Under the pieces are notes generated by a model. The model was not told the origin of the DNA, searched no databases, and saw only the letters and a list, made by a program, of their open reading frames with translations. From positions 230,246-294,245 of the forward strand of contig CAJNDS010002681.1 of NCBI GenBank assembly GCA_905221605.1: a stretch of 64,000 nucleotides of DNA. The letters run 5' to 3'. Origin of the DNA: Symbiodinium natans (lineage: Eukaryota > Sar > Dinophyceae > Suessiales > Symbiodiniaceae). The translations under genes and the position numbers were made by a program. Within the stretch, counting starts at the first letter, position 1, and the number at the start of each line of letters is the position of its first letter. Positions 19,640 through 29,309 of the stretch are shown here, one piece after another.

Positions 19640-19925
19640 CCCCTCGACCTCGATGGCACAAGCCGACCCAAGTCGTTCGCCCGCCTCCCACAGCTCGGAG
19701 GTCGGCAGCACCCACGATGGGCAGGGACCTCCTGTGCTTGGGACCCTCTTACAATCCCCTTGATGCGAGACCCCTAGAACAGAAGAAAAGGTTTGGGCGG
19801 TTTTGCCGCCAGAGACGGCGTGGGGTGGGATAAACATGTTAGGTGGCCCTCCACTATCTGGCCATGGCTGCTCTTCGCATTTCACGAAGCTCTCGAAGCG
19901 GGTCTGCATCCCAACCTGCACAGCT
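19640..19925 (-). CDS. Candidate exon, unknown product
   Basis: The minus strand is open for about 95 codons: VGMQTRFESFVKCEEQPWPD, PPNMFIPPHAVSGGKT, PCPSWVLPTSELWEAGERLG. Amino-acid use looks natural, with aromatic residues and Cys pairs. Right of it (upstream in transcript) is a CCCTAAA array, against the usual rule; left is a G-run. No family recognised; splice sites ambiguous. Confidence 0.47.
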
Positions 19926-19944
19926 TCTGCGCCCTTTCGCAGCA

Positions 19945-20125
19945 AACCCTAAACCCTAAACCCTAAACCCTAAACCCTAGACAACCCTAAACCCCAAAAA
20001 CCCTGAACCCTAAACCCCAAACCCTAAACCCTAAACCCTCCATACCAGCATGGCAGCTGAAGCCTCCACCCCTTACGGTTTAGGGTTTCGGGTTTAGGGT
20101 TTAGGATTTAGGGTTTAGGGTTTAG
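19945..20125. repeat. CCCTAAA array, short island, TTTAGGG array
   Basis: CCCTAAA at 19945-20040, an island at 20042-20080 (minus VEASAAMLVW possible), then TTTAGGG at 20081-20125. A very small version of the exon cassette. Confidence 0.85.
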
Positions 20126-20215
20126 GGGCCTGAATTGGGGTCTTGGGAGCTATTTGTAGTATAATTACAAAGGGACCATAAGGGAATACATCATACAAAC
20201 CCTAGAGACCCTATA
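20126..20215. repeat. Family D fragment
   Basis: GGGGCCTGAATTGGGG then AGGGACCATAAGGGAATA, as in other D copies; lacks the GACCCC end. Confidence 0.55.
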
Positions 20216-20379
20216 AACACTGGACGCGACATGGACCCCACAACCTCTCTAAACCCACAACCCAAAAAGCACCGGCCTGGTCCAAACGTGGGGCGTCTGT
20301 GCCCCCCGATGGAATACAACGTCGATGCTTCAATCGGCTCTAGTGTTGAGACCCTCAAGTCTAAGCTGGAAACCAGAAA

Positions 20380-20485
20380 CCCTAAACCCTAAACCCTAAC
20401 CCGAAACCCTAAACCCTAGACCACAAACCCCAAACCCCAAACCCCAAACCCTAAACCCCAAACCCCAAACCCTAAACCCTAAACC
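20380..20485 (-). repeat. CCCTAAA/CCCCAAA array
   Basis: Left wall of the next exon. Confidence 0.96.
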
Positions 20486-20489
20486 CGCA

Positions 20490-20561
20490 CCACAAGCTTG
20501 CAGAGCGTGCCTCGCACTCTTGCTTCGCCTGCCGCCGCTTTGCGGATCTGGCTTGGCGCTC
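20490..20561 (-). CDS. Candidate exon, Arg/Lys/Gln helix
   Basis: Minus strand after CGAACCAG|GAG. Reads ERQARSAKRRQAKQECEARS with no stop. The donor is uncertain (CAA|GAGTGC or TCT|GCAAGC). Complete cassette layout. Resembles exons at 10927, 18054 and 24362. Confidence 0.5.
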
Positions 20562-20569
20562 CTGGTTCG

Positions 20570-20830
20570 GGTTTAGGGTTTAGGGTGTAGGGTTTAGGAT
20601 TTAGGGTTTAGGGGTTAGAGTTTAGGGTTTAGGGTTTGGGGTTTAGGGTTTGGCGTTTGGGGTTTGGGGTTTAGGGTTTAGGGTTTGGGGTTTAGGGTTT
20701 GGGGTTTAGGGTTTAGGGTTTGGGGTTTGGGGTTTGGGATTTGGGGTTGGGGTTTAGGGTTTGGGGTTTAGGGTTTGGGGTTTAGGGTTTGGGGTTTAGG
20801 GTTTAGGGTTCAGGGTTCGGGTTTGGGCTT
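20570..20830 (+). repeat. TTTAGGG/TTTGGGG array
   Basis: Alternating TTTAGGG and TTTGGGG blocks. Confidence 0.97.
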
Positions 20831-21062
20831 CAATTTCCAAACGGGTGACCTTTTTTGGTTGAATAAAGTTTATAGGGGAACGTAACCCCCTGTATAAGGG
20901 AAAAAGAGTATCAAAGGGCATCCTGGTAGAAGGTATCTACCCCCCTGATGCCCGACTGAGAGTTGGATCTTTGGTTTCAAAAGGATCCCGGCGGGCGTGG
21001 GGTAGTACGATCTATCTATCTATCGATCTGCCTTTAGCTGTGCTCGCCCGGCCCCCTACCCC
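20831..21062. other. No gene seen
   Basis: Unique DNA with a short ATCT microsatellite at 21010-21025. Confidence 0.5.
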
Positions 21063-21155
21063 AGCCCTAAACCCTAAACCCTAAACCCTGAACCCTGAAC
21101 CCTAAACCCTATAAGCCCTAAACCCTAAACCCTAAACCCTAAACCCTAAACCCAA
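21063..21155 (-). repeat. CCCTAAA array
   Basis: Clean units with a few CCCTGAA and one slip. Confidence 0.96.
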
Positions 21156-21189
21156 GATCCACGCTTGGATGTGCGAATCCACAGCTTTG

Positions 21190-21720
21190 TCTTCCACCCT
21201 GCGGCTTCCCAAGTTTCCACCCTCGGACTTTGCAGATGTCATGATCTCCTCCTTCGAACTTTCCGGATTTCCATGTTTAGGGTCTAGGGTTTAGGGTTTA
21301 GGGTTTAGGGTTTAGGGTGTAGGGTTTAGGGTTTAGGGTTTAGGGTTTAGGGTTTAGGGTTTAGGGTTTAGGGTTTAGGGTTTAGGGTTTAGGGTTTAGG
21401 GTTTAGGGTTTAGGGTTTAGGGTTTAGGGTTTAGGGTCCCTAAACCCTAAACCCCAAACCCTAAACCCTAAACCCTAACCCTAAAGCCTCTAAGCTTTTG
21501 GACTTCCGCTCTGGAAAGTTAGGGGTGGGGCTCTGGAAAGTGCCGAGAAAACTGGAATTTGGAAGATCCGGAAAGTTAGAGGGTGGAAATCAGGTTACCT
21601 TGAACCTAAAACCCAGAAGGTTAGAGGGTGGAAATCAGGAAGCCTGGAAATCTGGAATCTGACCCCTGGACATCTGGAAGGCTGACAAGTGAGCGGGTGG
21701 AAGCGCATTGAGCTGGCTAG
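21190..21720. repeat. Inverted GGAAAGTT/GGGTGGAAA repeats around a telomere junction
   Basis: Left part (21190-21272) carries CTTCCACCCT, TTTCCACCCTCGGACTTT and AACTTTCCGGATTTCCA. Right part (21497-21715) carries the complements TCTGGAAAGTTAG, CCGGAAAGTTAGAGGGTGGA and TGGAAATCTGGAA in several copies. They face each other across 21276-21486. Confidence 0.7.
21276..21486. repeat. Head-to-head telomere array (TTTAGGG)n-(CCCTAAA)n
   Basis: About 160 bp of TTTAGGG meets CCCTAAA directly at GGGTTTAGGGTCCCTAAACC (about 21430-21449). This is the orientation expected if two chromosome ends had fused; only a T separates the two arms. Confidence 0.95.
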
Positions 21721-21739
21721 CCAGACACTAAGGTGCTGT

Positions 21740-22530
21740 AGTCAACGTGGGATTGAAAGGAGTTCCTGGATTTAGAACCTGAAGTGTAATCAGGTACATG
21801 TGAAACAATCATTGAAATATGCATATACTACTTATATGGTCGGTACTCTGGCAAAAGAAAGAAGGACAACTACCGACTAAATAAGCTTCGGTGTCCAGAC
21901 AAATATGTTAGTTTATTAGGACTTTCCAGTTGCGGGAACTGATTTAGAAATATAGTTCATGACATAGGAGGCATGTGCTTCAAACTAGAGGCCATTTGCG
22001 AGTCACAGAACTACCCCAACTATCATGCATAACCAACACATCATTAAGTTGAATGACCATTTGGCTCTTCTTCAGTTTGAGTACCGGTTTATGAATGGTA
22101 TTCACACGTTTGACCGTGTTTGCATCGGTATGTTCATTAAGCAAGTAAGAATGCATATATTGAGAGTCTCATTTATCGAACTCTCTCAAAGAATTACTTC
22201 CATGAAGTGGAAGAACATTTTGAGTCACCTTTTAATTATAGTTATCGTGAGTTTAGTTCGAATAGTTGGCCCCAGTTATGTCTGCAAGATTTGTTAACCT
22301 GACGGTGATGTTAAGCTATTCACAGCTGAGCTGGGGTTTAAGCACATGTCCGTCATGAAACTTCACTGAACCCATGATTCGTGCCTACCAAAACGGTTTT
22401 CCATGAGACGGATTTCGTTTAAGCCGGCATAGTCCCCACCAACAGAAAGTGAGCAGCCCCATTCATGGCAAGGGATCTCTGCATAATATAAACCTTTGCA
22501 ATAAAGAGCGGAGAGCATTTACAGACATAT
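21740..22530. other. AT-richer unique DNA, no supported gene
   Basis: Composition differs from the surroundings and telomeric units are absent. Plus frame 22025-22297 is open (MHNQHIIKLNDHLALLQFEY) but has no recognised motif. Confidence 0.45.
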
Positions 22531-22612
22531 GTATATATATATATATTTATATTTATATATTTATTTGTTTATTGATTTTTATTTATCTATTTATTTATGT
22601 TTATCTATTGAG
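22530..22612. repeat. TA/TTTA microsatellite
   Basis: TATATA then TATTTAT units. Confidence 0.93.
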
Positions 22613-22633
22613 ATGTCTTCAACTATTTTGTTT

Positions 22634-22847
22634 TGAGGTCCGCAGCACCACCTCGCAATCCAGAAAAGATGTCGATGCTTACATCCGGTCTCTCGTCCGA
22701 TTATTGCCGTGTATGCAGAACAACCACGAAGGTTTGGCCGTATACCGCTATCAGGATGACATGACTGGGATAGAGACATGCTTGCGAATGCCGGAGTGGC
22801 GAGAGATCAAAGATCTCCGTGCCAGTGCCAGTACTCGTGCATCCTGA
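22634..22847 (+). CDS. Candidate terminal exon on plus strand
   Basis: After TTTTGAG the plus strand is open to a stop at 22845-22847: STTSQSRKDVDAYIRSLVRL, HEGLAVYRYQDDMTG, RMPEWREIKDLRA. Natural composition with several aromatic and charged residues. It lies in the AT-richer, telomere-free block and has the opposite strand to most exons, so it may be a separate gene. Family unknown. Confidence 0.38.
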
Positions 22848-23540
22848 AAGGATGTTGGTATCAGAGTCCAGATGTGCAGCAAGTGGTCTGCAAGAAAGGA
22901 CGTGCGTTAGGCAAGTAATCATGTATACCACTCTTTAGAATGACCAGAACTGGGGCTTCGATCGTGTAAGTCGTGAAAAGACCACTGCGGCCAGGCTTCG
23001 TACGTACGAAAACAGCTTGCTTTGGAATGGATTCCGTTTTAAGGAAATGTCGGTGTAAGTGACATGGATGTGTAGAAACATGCTGCAGGAAATATGCTAT
23101 TGCTGCAGCAAAGTATCGGAATTTGCTGTGTTCTCGATGTGTTGTAGAAGCCAGACAAGGAGAAGAGGGATGGTGCAATAGAGAGACGAAGGCAGTTGTG
23201 GATGTTGGGGGAAGGTGGAAGGGAGGGGTTTCTGCCTCCATGTTGCGGTAGCTTGTCATATCATGTTCCTCAACCCTAAACCCTAAACCCTAAACCCCAA
23301 TGAAACTGAGACCTTCAACCTCACAACCGAACCCCCCTCAGCCCGCCCGTGCACCGCCTGCATCGCATCTTGGACGGGCTGTACCTGCACCTTCTCCGCC
23401 TCACGGAAGGGTGTCGCTGTTTGCCCACAGGATGGGGGGGAGCAGGCCGAATCATCAGCACTGTATACGAGATACTGCCGGACATGTTTGGGATGTTGGA
23501 AGGTGATGAATGGAGTCGGGGTGAAAGGGGGGGGGAAGGT
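22848..23540. other. Unique DNA with weak frames
   Basis: Open frames on both strands at 22861-23259 and 23300-23560, and one CCCTAAA patch at 23273-23298. None has clear splice sites or motifs. Confidence 0.4.
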
Positions 23541-23680
23541 ACAAGGTTCATGGGTAGTTGATGATAAGCATGGTCACTGTACTTATAATGAATTGTACGG
23601 GTATTTGCATGGTCACTATACTTATAACCTTGCTTAAGGCACTTAGAACCCTACTGATACGTACCCGTGAACCTCCAAGT
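23541..23680. repeat. Palindromic element, family A, diverged
   Basis: Left AAGGTTCATGGGTAGTTGAT; right GTACCCGTGAACCTCCAAGT; an internal GGTCACTGTACTTATAA motif is duplicated. Confidence 0.8.
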
Positions 23681-24165
23681 GGAGATGCCAAGGCAAAGAG
23701 TACGTGTAGGGACTGACTTTGCGCAGAGGTTGGCTTCAGAGCACATGGGGCCACGGATGGGAGATTAAGGGCGAGGCTCGCTTGGGGAGGGTTTAGGAAG
23801 ACGGTTTCGGGTCTTGGGTTTAGGGCTTTGGGGACAGACCACAAACACCCCCTTGACCAACATGCCATGACCTTGTACAATGCCAAGGCAGCTCCCAAAC
23901 TCTTTGGCTCCTCAAGCCTCAACCCTAAATCCTAAACCTAAACCCTAAACCCTAAACCCTAAACTCGGCATCCCTGAACCCCCAAACCCCCCCAAAGCCC
24001 CTAAACACAACACCCTAACACCTGAAGCCCCAAACACAAAACCACGTGGAGGGGTCCCTTGATGGTCCCCTATAAAGATAGTGCAGCACCCGCATAAACG
24101 GGACCAAGCTGACATGAACCTTGGGATAGCTAAGGGGTTGGGGAGCCAACCTGGTTGCAATGGGT
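23681..24165. other. No supported gene; degenerate CCCTAAA
   Basis: A CCCTAAA patch at 23925-23965 followed by decayed CCCCAAA-like DNA to about 24050. Minus frames here follow the repeat rhythm and are probably spurious. Confidence 0.5.
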
Positions 24166-24325
24166 TGGTTTAGGGTTTAGGGTTTAGGGTTTAGGGTTTA
24201 GGGTTTAGGGTTTAGGGTTTAGGGTTTAGGGTTTAGGGTTTAGGGTTTAGGGTTTAGGGTTTAGGGTTTAGGGCTTAGGGCTTAGGGCTTAGGGTGTAGG
24301 GTGTAGGGTGTAGGGTGTAGGGTCT
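24166..24325 (+). repeat. TTTAGGG array ending in CTTAGGG and TGTAGGG
   Basis: Clean TTTAGGG, then three CTTAGGG, then four TGTAGGG units: sequential local variants. Confidence 0.97.
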
Positions 24326-24361
24326 ACCCGATATAGGGAAACATCCGGCACAACCGTCGGC

Positions 24362-24421
24362 CTGCTCCTTCTGGTCGCGCCACGCAGCCAGGAGCTGCCG
24401 ACGCTCCGAGTGGAGTGCCTC
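24362..24421 (-). CDS. Internal exon, charged helix
   Basis: Minus strand, acceptor GATGTCAG|GAG and GC donor GAGCAG|GCCGAC. The 60 nt are exactly 20 codons in phase 0 (EALHSERRQLLAAWRDQKEQ). Same length, phase and start (CAG|GAG) as 10927-10986. Exceptionally, TTTAGGG-orientation arrays lie on both sides. Confidence 0.57.
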
Positions 24422-24495
24422 CTGACATCCACAGGCTTAAGTACATAGGGTTTAGGGTTTGGGGTTTAGGGTTTCGGGTTTAGGGTTCAGGGCCA

Positions 24496-24606
24496 ACTTG
24501 GAGGTTCATGGGTGGCTATAAGTCGCGCTATAAGTAGGGTAACTATATCTACAACCCTATTTAGGGTACTCTTAACCCTACTAGAACTACCATGAACTTC
24601 CAAGTA
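24496..24606. repeat. Palindromic element, family A
   Basis: ACTTGGAGGTTCATGGGTGG ... CTACCATGAACTTCCAAGT. Short copy. Confidence 0.9.
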
Positions 24607-24896
24607 TGGGGTTAAGGGATTCAGGGGGGTAGGGGTTCGGATTTAGGGGAAGTGGGGTGATCGCTTTAGGTTGGGGTGCCAAATTGCCCAAGGCTTGTGG
24701 GCTCAGGCTTGTGGGCTTGGTGCTTGAGGCTCCGTGACCGCGGCTCGAAAATATAGGGTTTTGTATCGGGTTCAGGGTTTAGGACCCTACACCCCCTAGA
24801 ACTGCCAACGCTTCAGCCCCTTTGAACCTAAAACCATGCACACTCTCAACAGTCAAAACCCTTAACCCTAAACCCCATACCCTAAACCCTAAACTG

Positions 24897-25127
24897 GCGA
24901 GAGCACCGCTGCCCGTGGGTGCTCGAGCTCTGTGGCGAGCCTACGGGCCTGGGAGGGTCACGCCTCTCAGCACAACCCCTGCGGACCGCGTTTTCTGAGG
25001 TCCGGCTGCCCTGGACCCTCCCCCCCCAGGGCGACCGGATTCCTGAATCGGTTTCTGTCGAAAACCTCCTAACCTTCGGTCCTCAGGCCATTCTGAAGCA
25101 GGGGCCGGTCGAGAGCCATGGAGGGTG
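24897..25127. CDS. Open island, strand ambiguous
   Basis: The plus strand is open for about 76 codons to a TGA at 25127-25129 (GDRIPESVSVENLLTFGPQA). One minus frame is open for a similar length (SEWPEDRRLGGFRQKPIQES) and another starts MALDRPLLQNGLRTEG. CCCTAAA lies on the left and a C-run on the right. I cannot decide the strand. Confidence 0.3.
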
Positions 25128-25160
25128 ACTCCAACTTTCTATCTTTGCTTTCAAGAAAGG

Positions 25161-25183
25161 CCCCCCCCCCCCCCCCCCCCCCC
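25161..25183 (+). repeat. C homopolymer run
   Basis: Twenty-three consecutive C. Confidence 0.97.
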
Positions 25184-25378
25184 GCCTAGAAAGGTTGGGG
25201 GGCAGAGCCCTGAATCTTGAAAAGAGAATAGTTCGGGTGGGGGGTCGGGGCCACTAAACTATGCAAGCGCGCGATAGGGAGCGACCCTAAATCGAAAGAG
25301 ACGGCGCGCTCCCCGCGCTCGTACACTGATACGCACCTTATTAAACCCTAAACCCTAAACCCTAAACCCCGAAGCGGC

Positions 25379-25480
25379 CTGCTCGTAGATCCACTTGCCA
25401 TGGGCCACCAGGGCCTCGTGGCTCTTTCCAGGAAGAAGGAGCTGCGCCTTCAAGCACATGAGGGCCCGGAGAGCCACCCC
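25379..25480 (-). CDS. Internal exon, TPR-like 34-residue unit
   Basis: Minus strand, acceptor AACCCTGAG|GGG at the array edge, GC donor GAGCAG|GCCGCT. The 102 nt are exactly 34 codons, the length of one tetratricopeptide repeat. The peptide (ALRALMCLKAQLLLPGKSHE, then ALVAHGKWIYEQ) has the two-helix spacing and the G...EAL turn of a TPR. TPRs mediate protein binding. One unit is not proof; the call is inference from length and pattern. Confidence 0.6.
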
Positions 25481-25484
25481 CTCA

Positions 25485-25590
25485 GGGTTTAGGGTTTAGG
25501 GTTTAGGGTTTAGGGTTTAGGGTTTAGGGTTTAGGGCTTAGGGCTTAGGGTTTAGGGTTTAGGGTTTAGGGTTTAGGGTTTAGGTTTGGG
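25485..25590 (+). repeat. TTTAGGG array
   Basis: Starts at the acceptor of the TPR-like exon. Confidence 0.97.
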
Positions 25591-26324
25591 AAAATTACAT
25601 ATTATACTGACTGGCGTTAGACCTACACCTAGTCAGCCAGATCCTACTGAACAAAATAGAATGTGGAATATCTTTACTAACATGTAACGAAAAAATAGGT
25701 ACTAAATTAACTGAACATTTGCAATTGATCCTGCTTGCGGGTGTGGGGTTTAGGGTTTAAGGTTTAGAGTTCAGAGGGCTCAGGGTTCATAGGATTTAGG
25801 GCGCAGCATGTTGGGAACGAGGGTTTCGAAGATTGGGCTTAGCAAGGTCCTGATGTCACTGAGATCCCCTATGTCGGGCGCATGAACGCAGTAGCGCTTT
25901 GGAGTTGATGGCTTAGGGCGCAGGATTTCGGGTTCAGACTTAGGGTTTAGGGTTTCTGGTCCGTGAAATACTAGACCCAAAAGGCAACCTAGGAATAAAC
26001 AGGGTACCCGTGTTGGTTCAAAGGGGCTTATCAGGGAACCCAACCCAAAAAGAAAGGGAATAGGGACCTACGCTGGGTCCCAGAATATGGAGGAGGTTCA
26101 TGATCCAAGCCGCAGACCCTGAAGCCCTAAGGGAATAGAAGCGCATAAGGAGAATAGTAAGGGCAACCTTTAGTGGTACAACCTTAGGGGTACCCTAAAC
26201 CCTAAACCCGAAACCCTAAACCCTAAACCTTAAACCCAATCATCCCTTGAATGACCCAAGTTAAGCCGCAGACCCTGAAGCCCTAACACTGCAGCTTTTG
26301 GTGTCTGGATCTGCCTCGCGAGGC
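25591..26324. other. No gene; repeat fragments and a 24-bp direct repeat
   Basis: AAGCCGCAGACCCTGAAGCC plus CTAA occurs at 26107-26130 and again at 26263-26286. Between the copies is a CCCTAAA patch at about 26192-26237. 25970-26090 holds a diverged copy of the repeat fragment seen near 3735 and 38940. Confidence 0.6.
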
Positions 26325-26430
26325 CTAAACCCTAAACCCTAAACCCTAAGCCCTGAGCCCCAAACCCTAATCCCTAAACCCTAAACCCGAAACCCTAAAC
26401 CCTAAACCCCAAACCCTAAACCCCAAACCC
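26325..26430 (-). repeat. CCCTAAA/CCCCAAA array
   Basis: Left wall of the DUF2358 terminal exon. Confidence 0.96.
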
Positions 26431-26466
26431 TACGCCGCTCTTTTCTCCTTCCTCGGCTGGTCCGCG

Positions 26467-26550
26467 CTACTTCTTCGACTTCTCCACGGCGCCGCGCCCG
26501 GGGCGGAAGAGCATCGCCACGCCCTCGGAGGCCGAGACCTCCCAGGACTC
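26467..26550 (-). CDS. DUF2358-like protein, terminal exon
   Basis: Minus strand, acceptor GGCCCAG|GAG. Reads ESWEVSASEGVAMLFRPGRG then AVEKSKK and a TAG stop at 26467-26469. The (E)SWxVS...LFRPG pattern is what I expect at the C-terminus of DUF2358/SnoaL-like proteins of plastids and cyanobacteria. It lies downstream, on the same strand, of three exons that match earlier parts of that family. The plus strand of the same island is also open, so a strand error is possible but the family order argues against it. Confidence 0.6.
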   Translation of the reverse strand, partial: ESWEVSASEGVAMLFRPGRGAVEKSKK

Positions 26551-26574
26551 CTGGGCCGCTAAGGCTACGGAACT

Positions 26575-26725
26575 TAGGGGGTTTAGGGTTTAGGGTTTAG
26601 GGTTTAGGGTTTAGAGTTTAGGGTTTAGGGTTCAGGGTTCAGGGTTTAGGGTTTAGGGTTTAGGGTTTAGAGTTTAGGGTTTAGGGTTCAGGGTTCAGGG
26701 ATTAGGGTTTAGGGTTTAGGGTTTA
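26575..26725 (+). repeat. TTTAGGG array
   Basis: TTTAGGG with TTCAGGG units, inside the last intron of the DUF2358-like gene. Confidence 0.97.
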
Positions 26726-27012
26726 CCTGCACGCCGCAACTACCCGTGAATAAAGGGGACATATATACCCTACTGTTACGGTTGAAAGGTAGTTGGGGGG
26801 TGCTGGTAGGGCTCAGGGTTTTAGGGCTGAGGGCTTAGGGTCTTAGGGTTTAGGGGGTGTTTCAGGGGGGCCTCAGGGTTTAGGAAATTTGGGGAGTTTG
26901 GGGGAATTTAGGATTTGGGGGTTTGGGGTTTCTGGTGTCTTTCGTTGGCTGAGGGGCTCGGACATATTTCGTTGAAGACCCAGGGATGGGAACGGCATGA
27001 AAGCTAAACTCT
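26726..27012. other. Intronic unique DNA, no gene seen
   Basis: Decayed TTTAGGG-like text. A possible micro-exon end GTGCAG|GTAAAC (minus) lies near 26727 but cannot be supported. Confidence 0.4.
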
Positions 27013-27166
27013 ACTTGAAGGTCCGTGGTACTTACTAACCACTTATAACTGTACTTATAACCCTACTTATAATACCCCTAAAGGGCCTTATAGGGGTTAT
27101 CCCAATTATAAGTAGGGTTATAAGTACAGTTCTAATTGGTTAGTAAGTACCATGAACCTTCAAGTA
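27013..27166. repeat. Palindromic element, family A
   Basis: ACTTGAAGGTCCGTGGTACT ... AGTACCATGAACCTTCAAGT. Its inner half closely matches the copy at 1008. Confidence 0.9.
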
Positions 27167-27939
27167 ACCTCGCTGGAGCCCTAAACGCCCGCCAAGGTGC
27201 GCGATGCACGTTGCATTGCCAAACCTGCACGATCCAAACCCCCGGCCGTTTGTGACTTTGCTTAACTAACCATATTATAACAAGGGCACCCTTCTTTTCG
27301 GGTTGGATACTCCGTATCTAACAAAAAAGGGGAGAAGGGTGCCATTGGACCCTAAACCCCAAACCCCAAACCCCAAACCCCAAACCCAAAACCCTAAACC
27401 CAAACCCCCAAAACCCTGGCTAGCAAGGTAAAGAAAAGCAAAGGGTCAGGGAGACGATCACTTCACAACGCCTCGGAGAGGGAGGAGTGGTAAGGTTCAA
27501 GGTGCACTGAAGAGAAGAACTTAGGGGCTGAATACCCTAGCCCAAAAAAGGCTAACCTTTCCCTAAACCCTAAACCCTAAACCCCAAACCCTAAACCCTC
27601 CTAAACCCAAACCCTAAACCCTAAACCCTAAACCCTAAACCCTAAACCCTAAACCCTAAACCCTAAACCCTAAACCCTAAACCCGAAATTCTTGTAATAG
27701 GATTATATGTAGAGCAAGCAAGAGCATCGAGGATACTCCAGAACGCATGCCCGTCCGACCGAAACCCCAAGCATGAACGACGAGCCCGGATCTTGACGAC
27801 GATTTCAGGATTCGGGGAAAAAGTGCGATCTACCGGGTTTACCCAGGGACGCCCATGAAAGAATATTCCTTAAAGAAAGGAGGGTTCCATAGCTAGTTTA
27901 AGAAAGAATTAAGGGGTATTGGGGTCTCTGAGTTCGGGG
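27167..27939. repeat. CCCCAAA/CCCTAAA arrays with unique spacers
   Basis: Arrays at 27355-27415 and 27560-27690. 27260-27345 has an inverted GGGCACCCTTCT / AGAAGGGTGCC pair around AT-rich DNA. No supported gene in the spacers. Confidence 0.75.
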
Positions 27940-28030
27940 AGTTGAAGAGCAGTTCCCACCGTCTCGCCGCCCTCGTCGACATCGCGGCCGCACTCGTGCG
28001 TGACTCCCCAGACCCAGCCTGGGTGTTGGG
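27940..28030. CDS. Open island, strand ambiguous
   Basis: Cassette layout (CCCTAAA to the left at 27690, TTTAGGG/TTGAGGG immediately right). The minus strand after CACCCAG gives either GVTHECGRDVDEGGETVG or SRTSAAAMSTRAARRWELL; the plus strand gives HRLAALVDIAAALVRD. It lies between two DUF2358-like exons but none of the frames resembles that family. Confidence 0.33.
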
Positions 28031-28047
28031 GGTTTAGGGTTTAGGGT

Positions 28048-28128
<81 letters not shown>

Positions 28129-28140
28129 GGTTCAGGGTTG
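28031..28140 (+). repeat. Homogenised TTGAGGG array
   Basis: Two TTTAGGG units then about fourteen TTGAGGG units. Confidence 0.97.
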
Positions 28141-28159
28141 ACCCTAAGCCCTATACATT

Positions 28160-28256
28160 GGGATGTTCCCCTTTACACTAAGTCCTTCATGGGAATTGTA
28201 GTAGGGGCACTAGAATCCCTATTAATTAAGGACTGTCAGGAAAAGGGGAACATCCC
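28160..28256. repeat. Palindromic element, family B
   Basis: GGGATGTTCCCCTTTACACTAAGTCC at the left (shown as separate motifs), GGACTGTCAGG and GGGGAACATCCC at the right. Complete copy inside an intron of the DUF2358-like gene. Confidence 0.9.
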
Positions 28257-28674
28257 AACCAAGCCCTATAAACCCTGAACCCCTGGGTTTACGGTTTCCA
28301 GGACTCGGGCATCGGGCTTCGAGGATAGAAGGTTCCGAGGCAGAGCAAGCCAGTGCTTCGGCAAGCAAGCGTGAGACGGAAAGCCATCCGGAAACCCAAG
28401 AAACCCAAAAACCTCAGCACCAAGACCCGACCCCAAGGGCCTCCCTCAACCCGAATGGGTTTACGGAAATGGTGGGCTAAGGTCCCCCTAATTTCGGAAA
28501 CCCCAAATCAGCTTTGGCAGCAGGCATCGACCCGCCCCGAGCAAGTGCTTGAAACCATCAGAATCTTCATAAGAACCCCCTACGGACTGCGTAGGTCGAG
28601 GTGCGATATTCAATATCCTGAACCCTAAACCCTAAACCTAAACACTACTAAACCCTAAACCCTAAACACTAAAC
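28257..28674. other. Unique DNA, weak plus-strand frame
   Basis: Plus frame 28353-28625 is open (KWWAKVPLISETPNQLWQQA) and ends in a CCCTAAA patch. No domain recognised. Confidence 0.35.
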
Positions 28675-28758
28675 CCTGCCGCCACTGGAGCCCAGCGTTG
28701 GCCGCCATGGAAGTGCCAAGTCCAAGACCACCTGAGAGCGGCTCGTCACCTCGGGGCT
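28675..28758 (-). CDS. DUF2358-like protein, LPWRP exon
   Basis: Minus strand, acceptor CACCCCCAG|AGC and a GT donor AGG|GTTTAG built from the telomere repeat. The 84 nt are 28 codons. The key stretch [19 protein letters not shown] matches the LPWxP...SG segment of DUF2358 proteins. Other frames are open too, but this one fits the order of the neighbouring exons. The phase does not join directly to the exon at 31436, so an exon in between is probably missed. Confidence 0.58.
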
Positions 28759-28794
28759 CTGGGGGTGCAGGCTTTCGGGTTCAGGATTTAGGGA

Positions 28795-28935
28795 TAGGGT
28801 TATAGGGGTTATAGGGGTTATAGGGGTTATAGGGGTTATAGGGGTTATAGGGGTTATAGGGGTTATAGGGGTTATAGGGGTTATAGGGGTTATAGGGGTT
28901 ATAGGGGTTATAGGGGTTATAGGGGTTATAGGGGA
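28795..28935 (+). repeat. Homogenised TTATAGGGG array
   Basis: About fifteen perfect copies of the 9-mer TTATAGGGG, found nowhere else in the window as an array. Confidence 0.98.
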
Positions 28936-29300
28936 TATAGGTGTTTTAGGGGTTTAGGGTTCAGGATTTAGGGATTTAGGATTTAGGGGTTTTGGGTTTA
29001 GGGGTTAGAGGTTTAGGGTTTAGGGTTCAGGATTTGGGGTTTGGGGTTTAAGGGTCTTCGGTTTATGGGTTTAGGGGTTTAGGGTTCAGGGTTTGGGGTT
29101 TAGGGCTTTAGGGGTTTAGTGTTTATGGGTTTGTGGGTTTGGAGTTTAGCGAGGCCTCCGGGGTTGTAGGCTTTGAGGTTTAGGGTTCAAGGGTCTGCAA
29201 GGTTTAGGGCCTTTCTCCGTCTCTCGGCCTCGGGTTTTGGGGGATTCAAGGCTTTAGAGGTTGAGGGTTTCGAGTTTTTTCGGTTTGGGTGTGCAGGGCT
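28936..29300 (+). repeat. Decayed TTTAGGG tract
   Basis: TTTAGGGG and TTCAGGG units with many substitutions grading into unique DNA. Confidence 0.75.
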
Positions 29301-29309
29301 TTTTCCACT

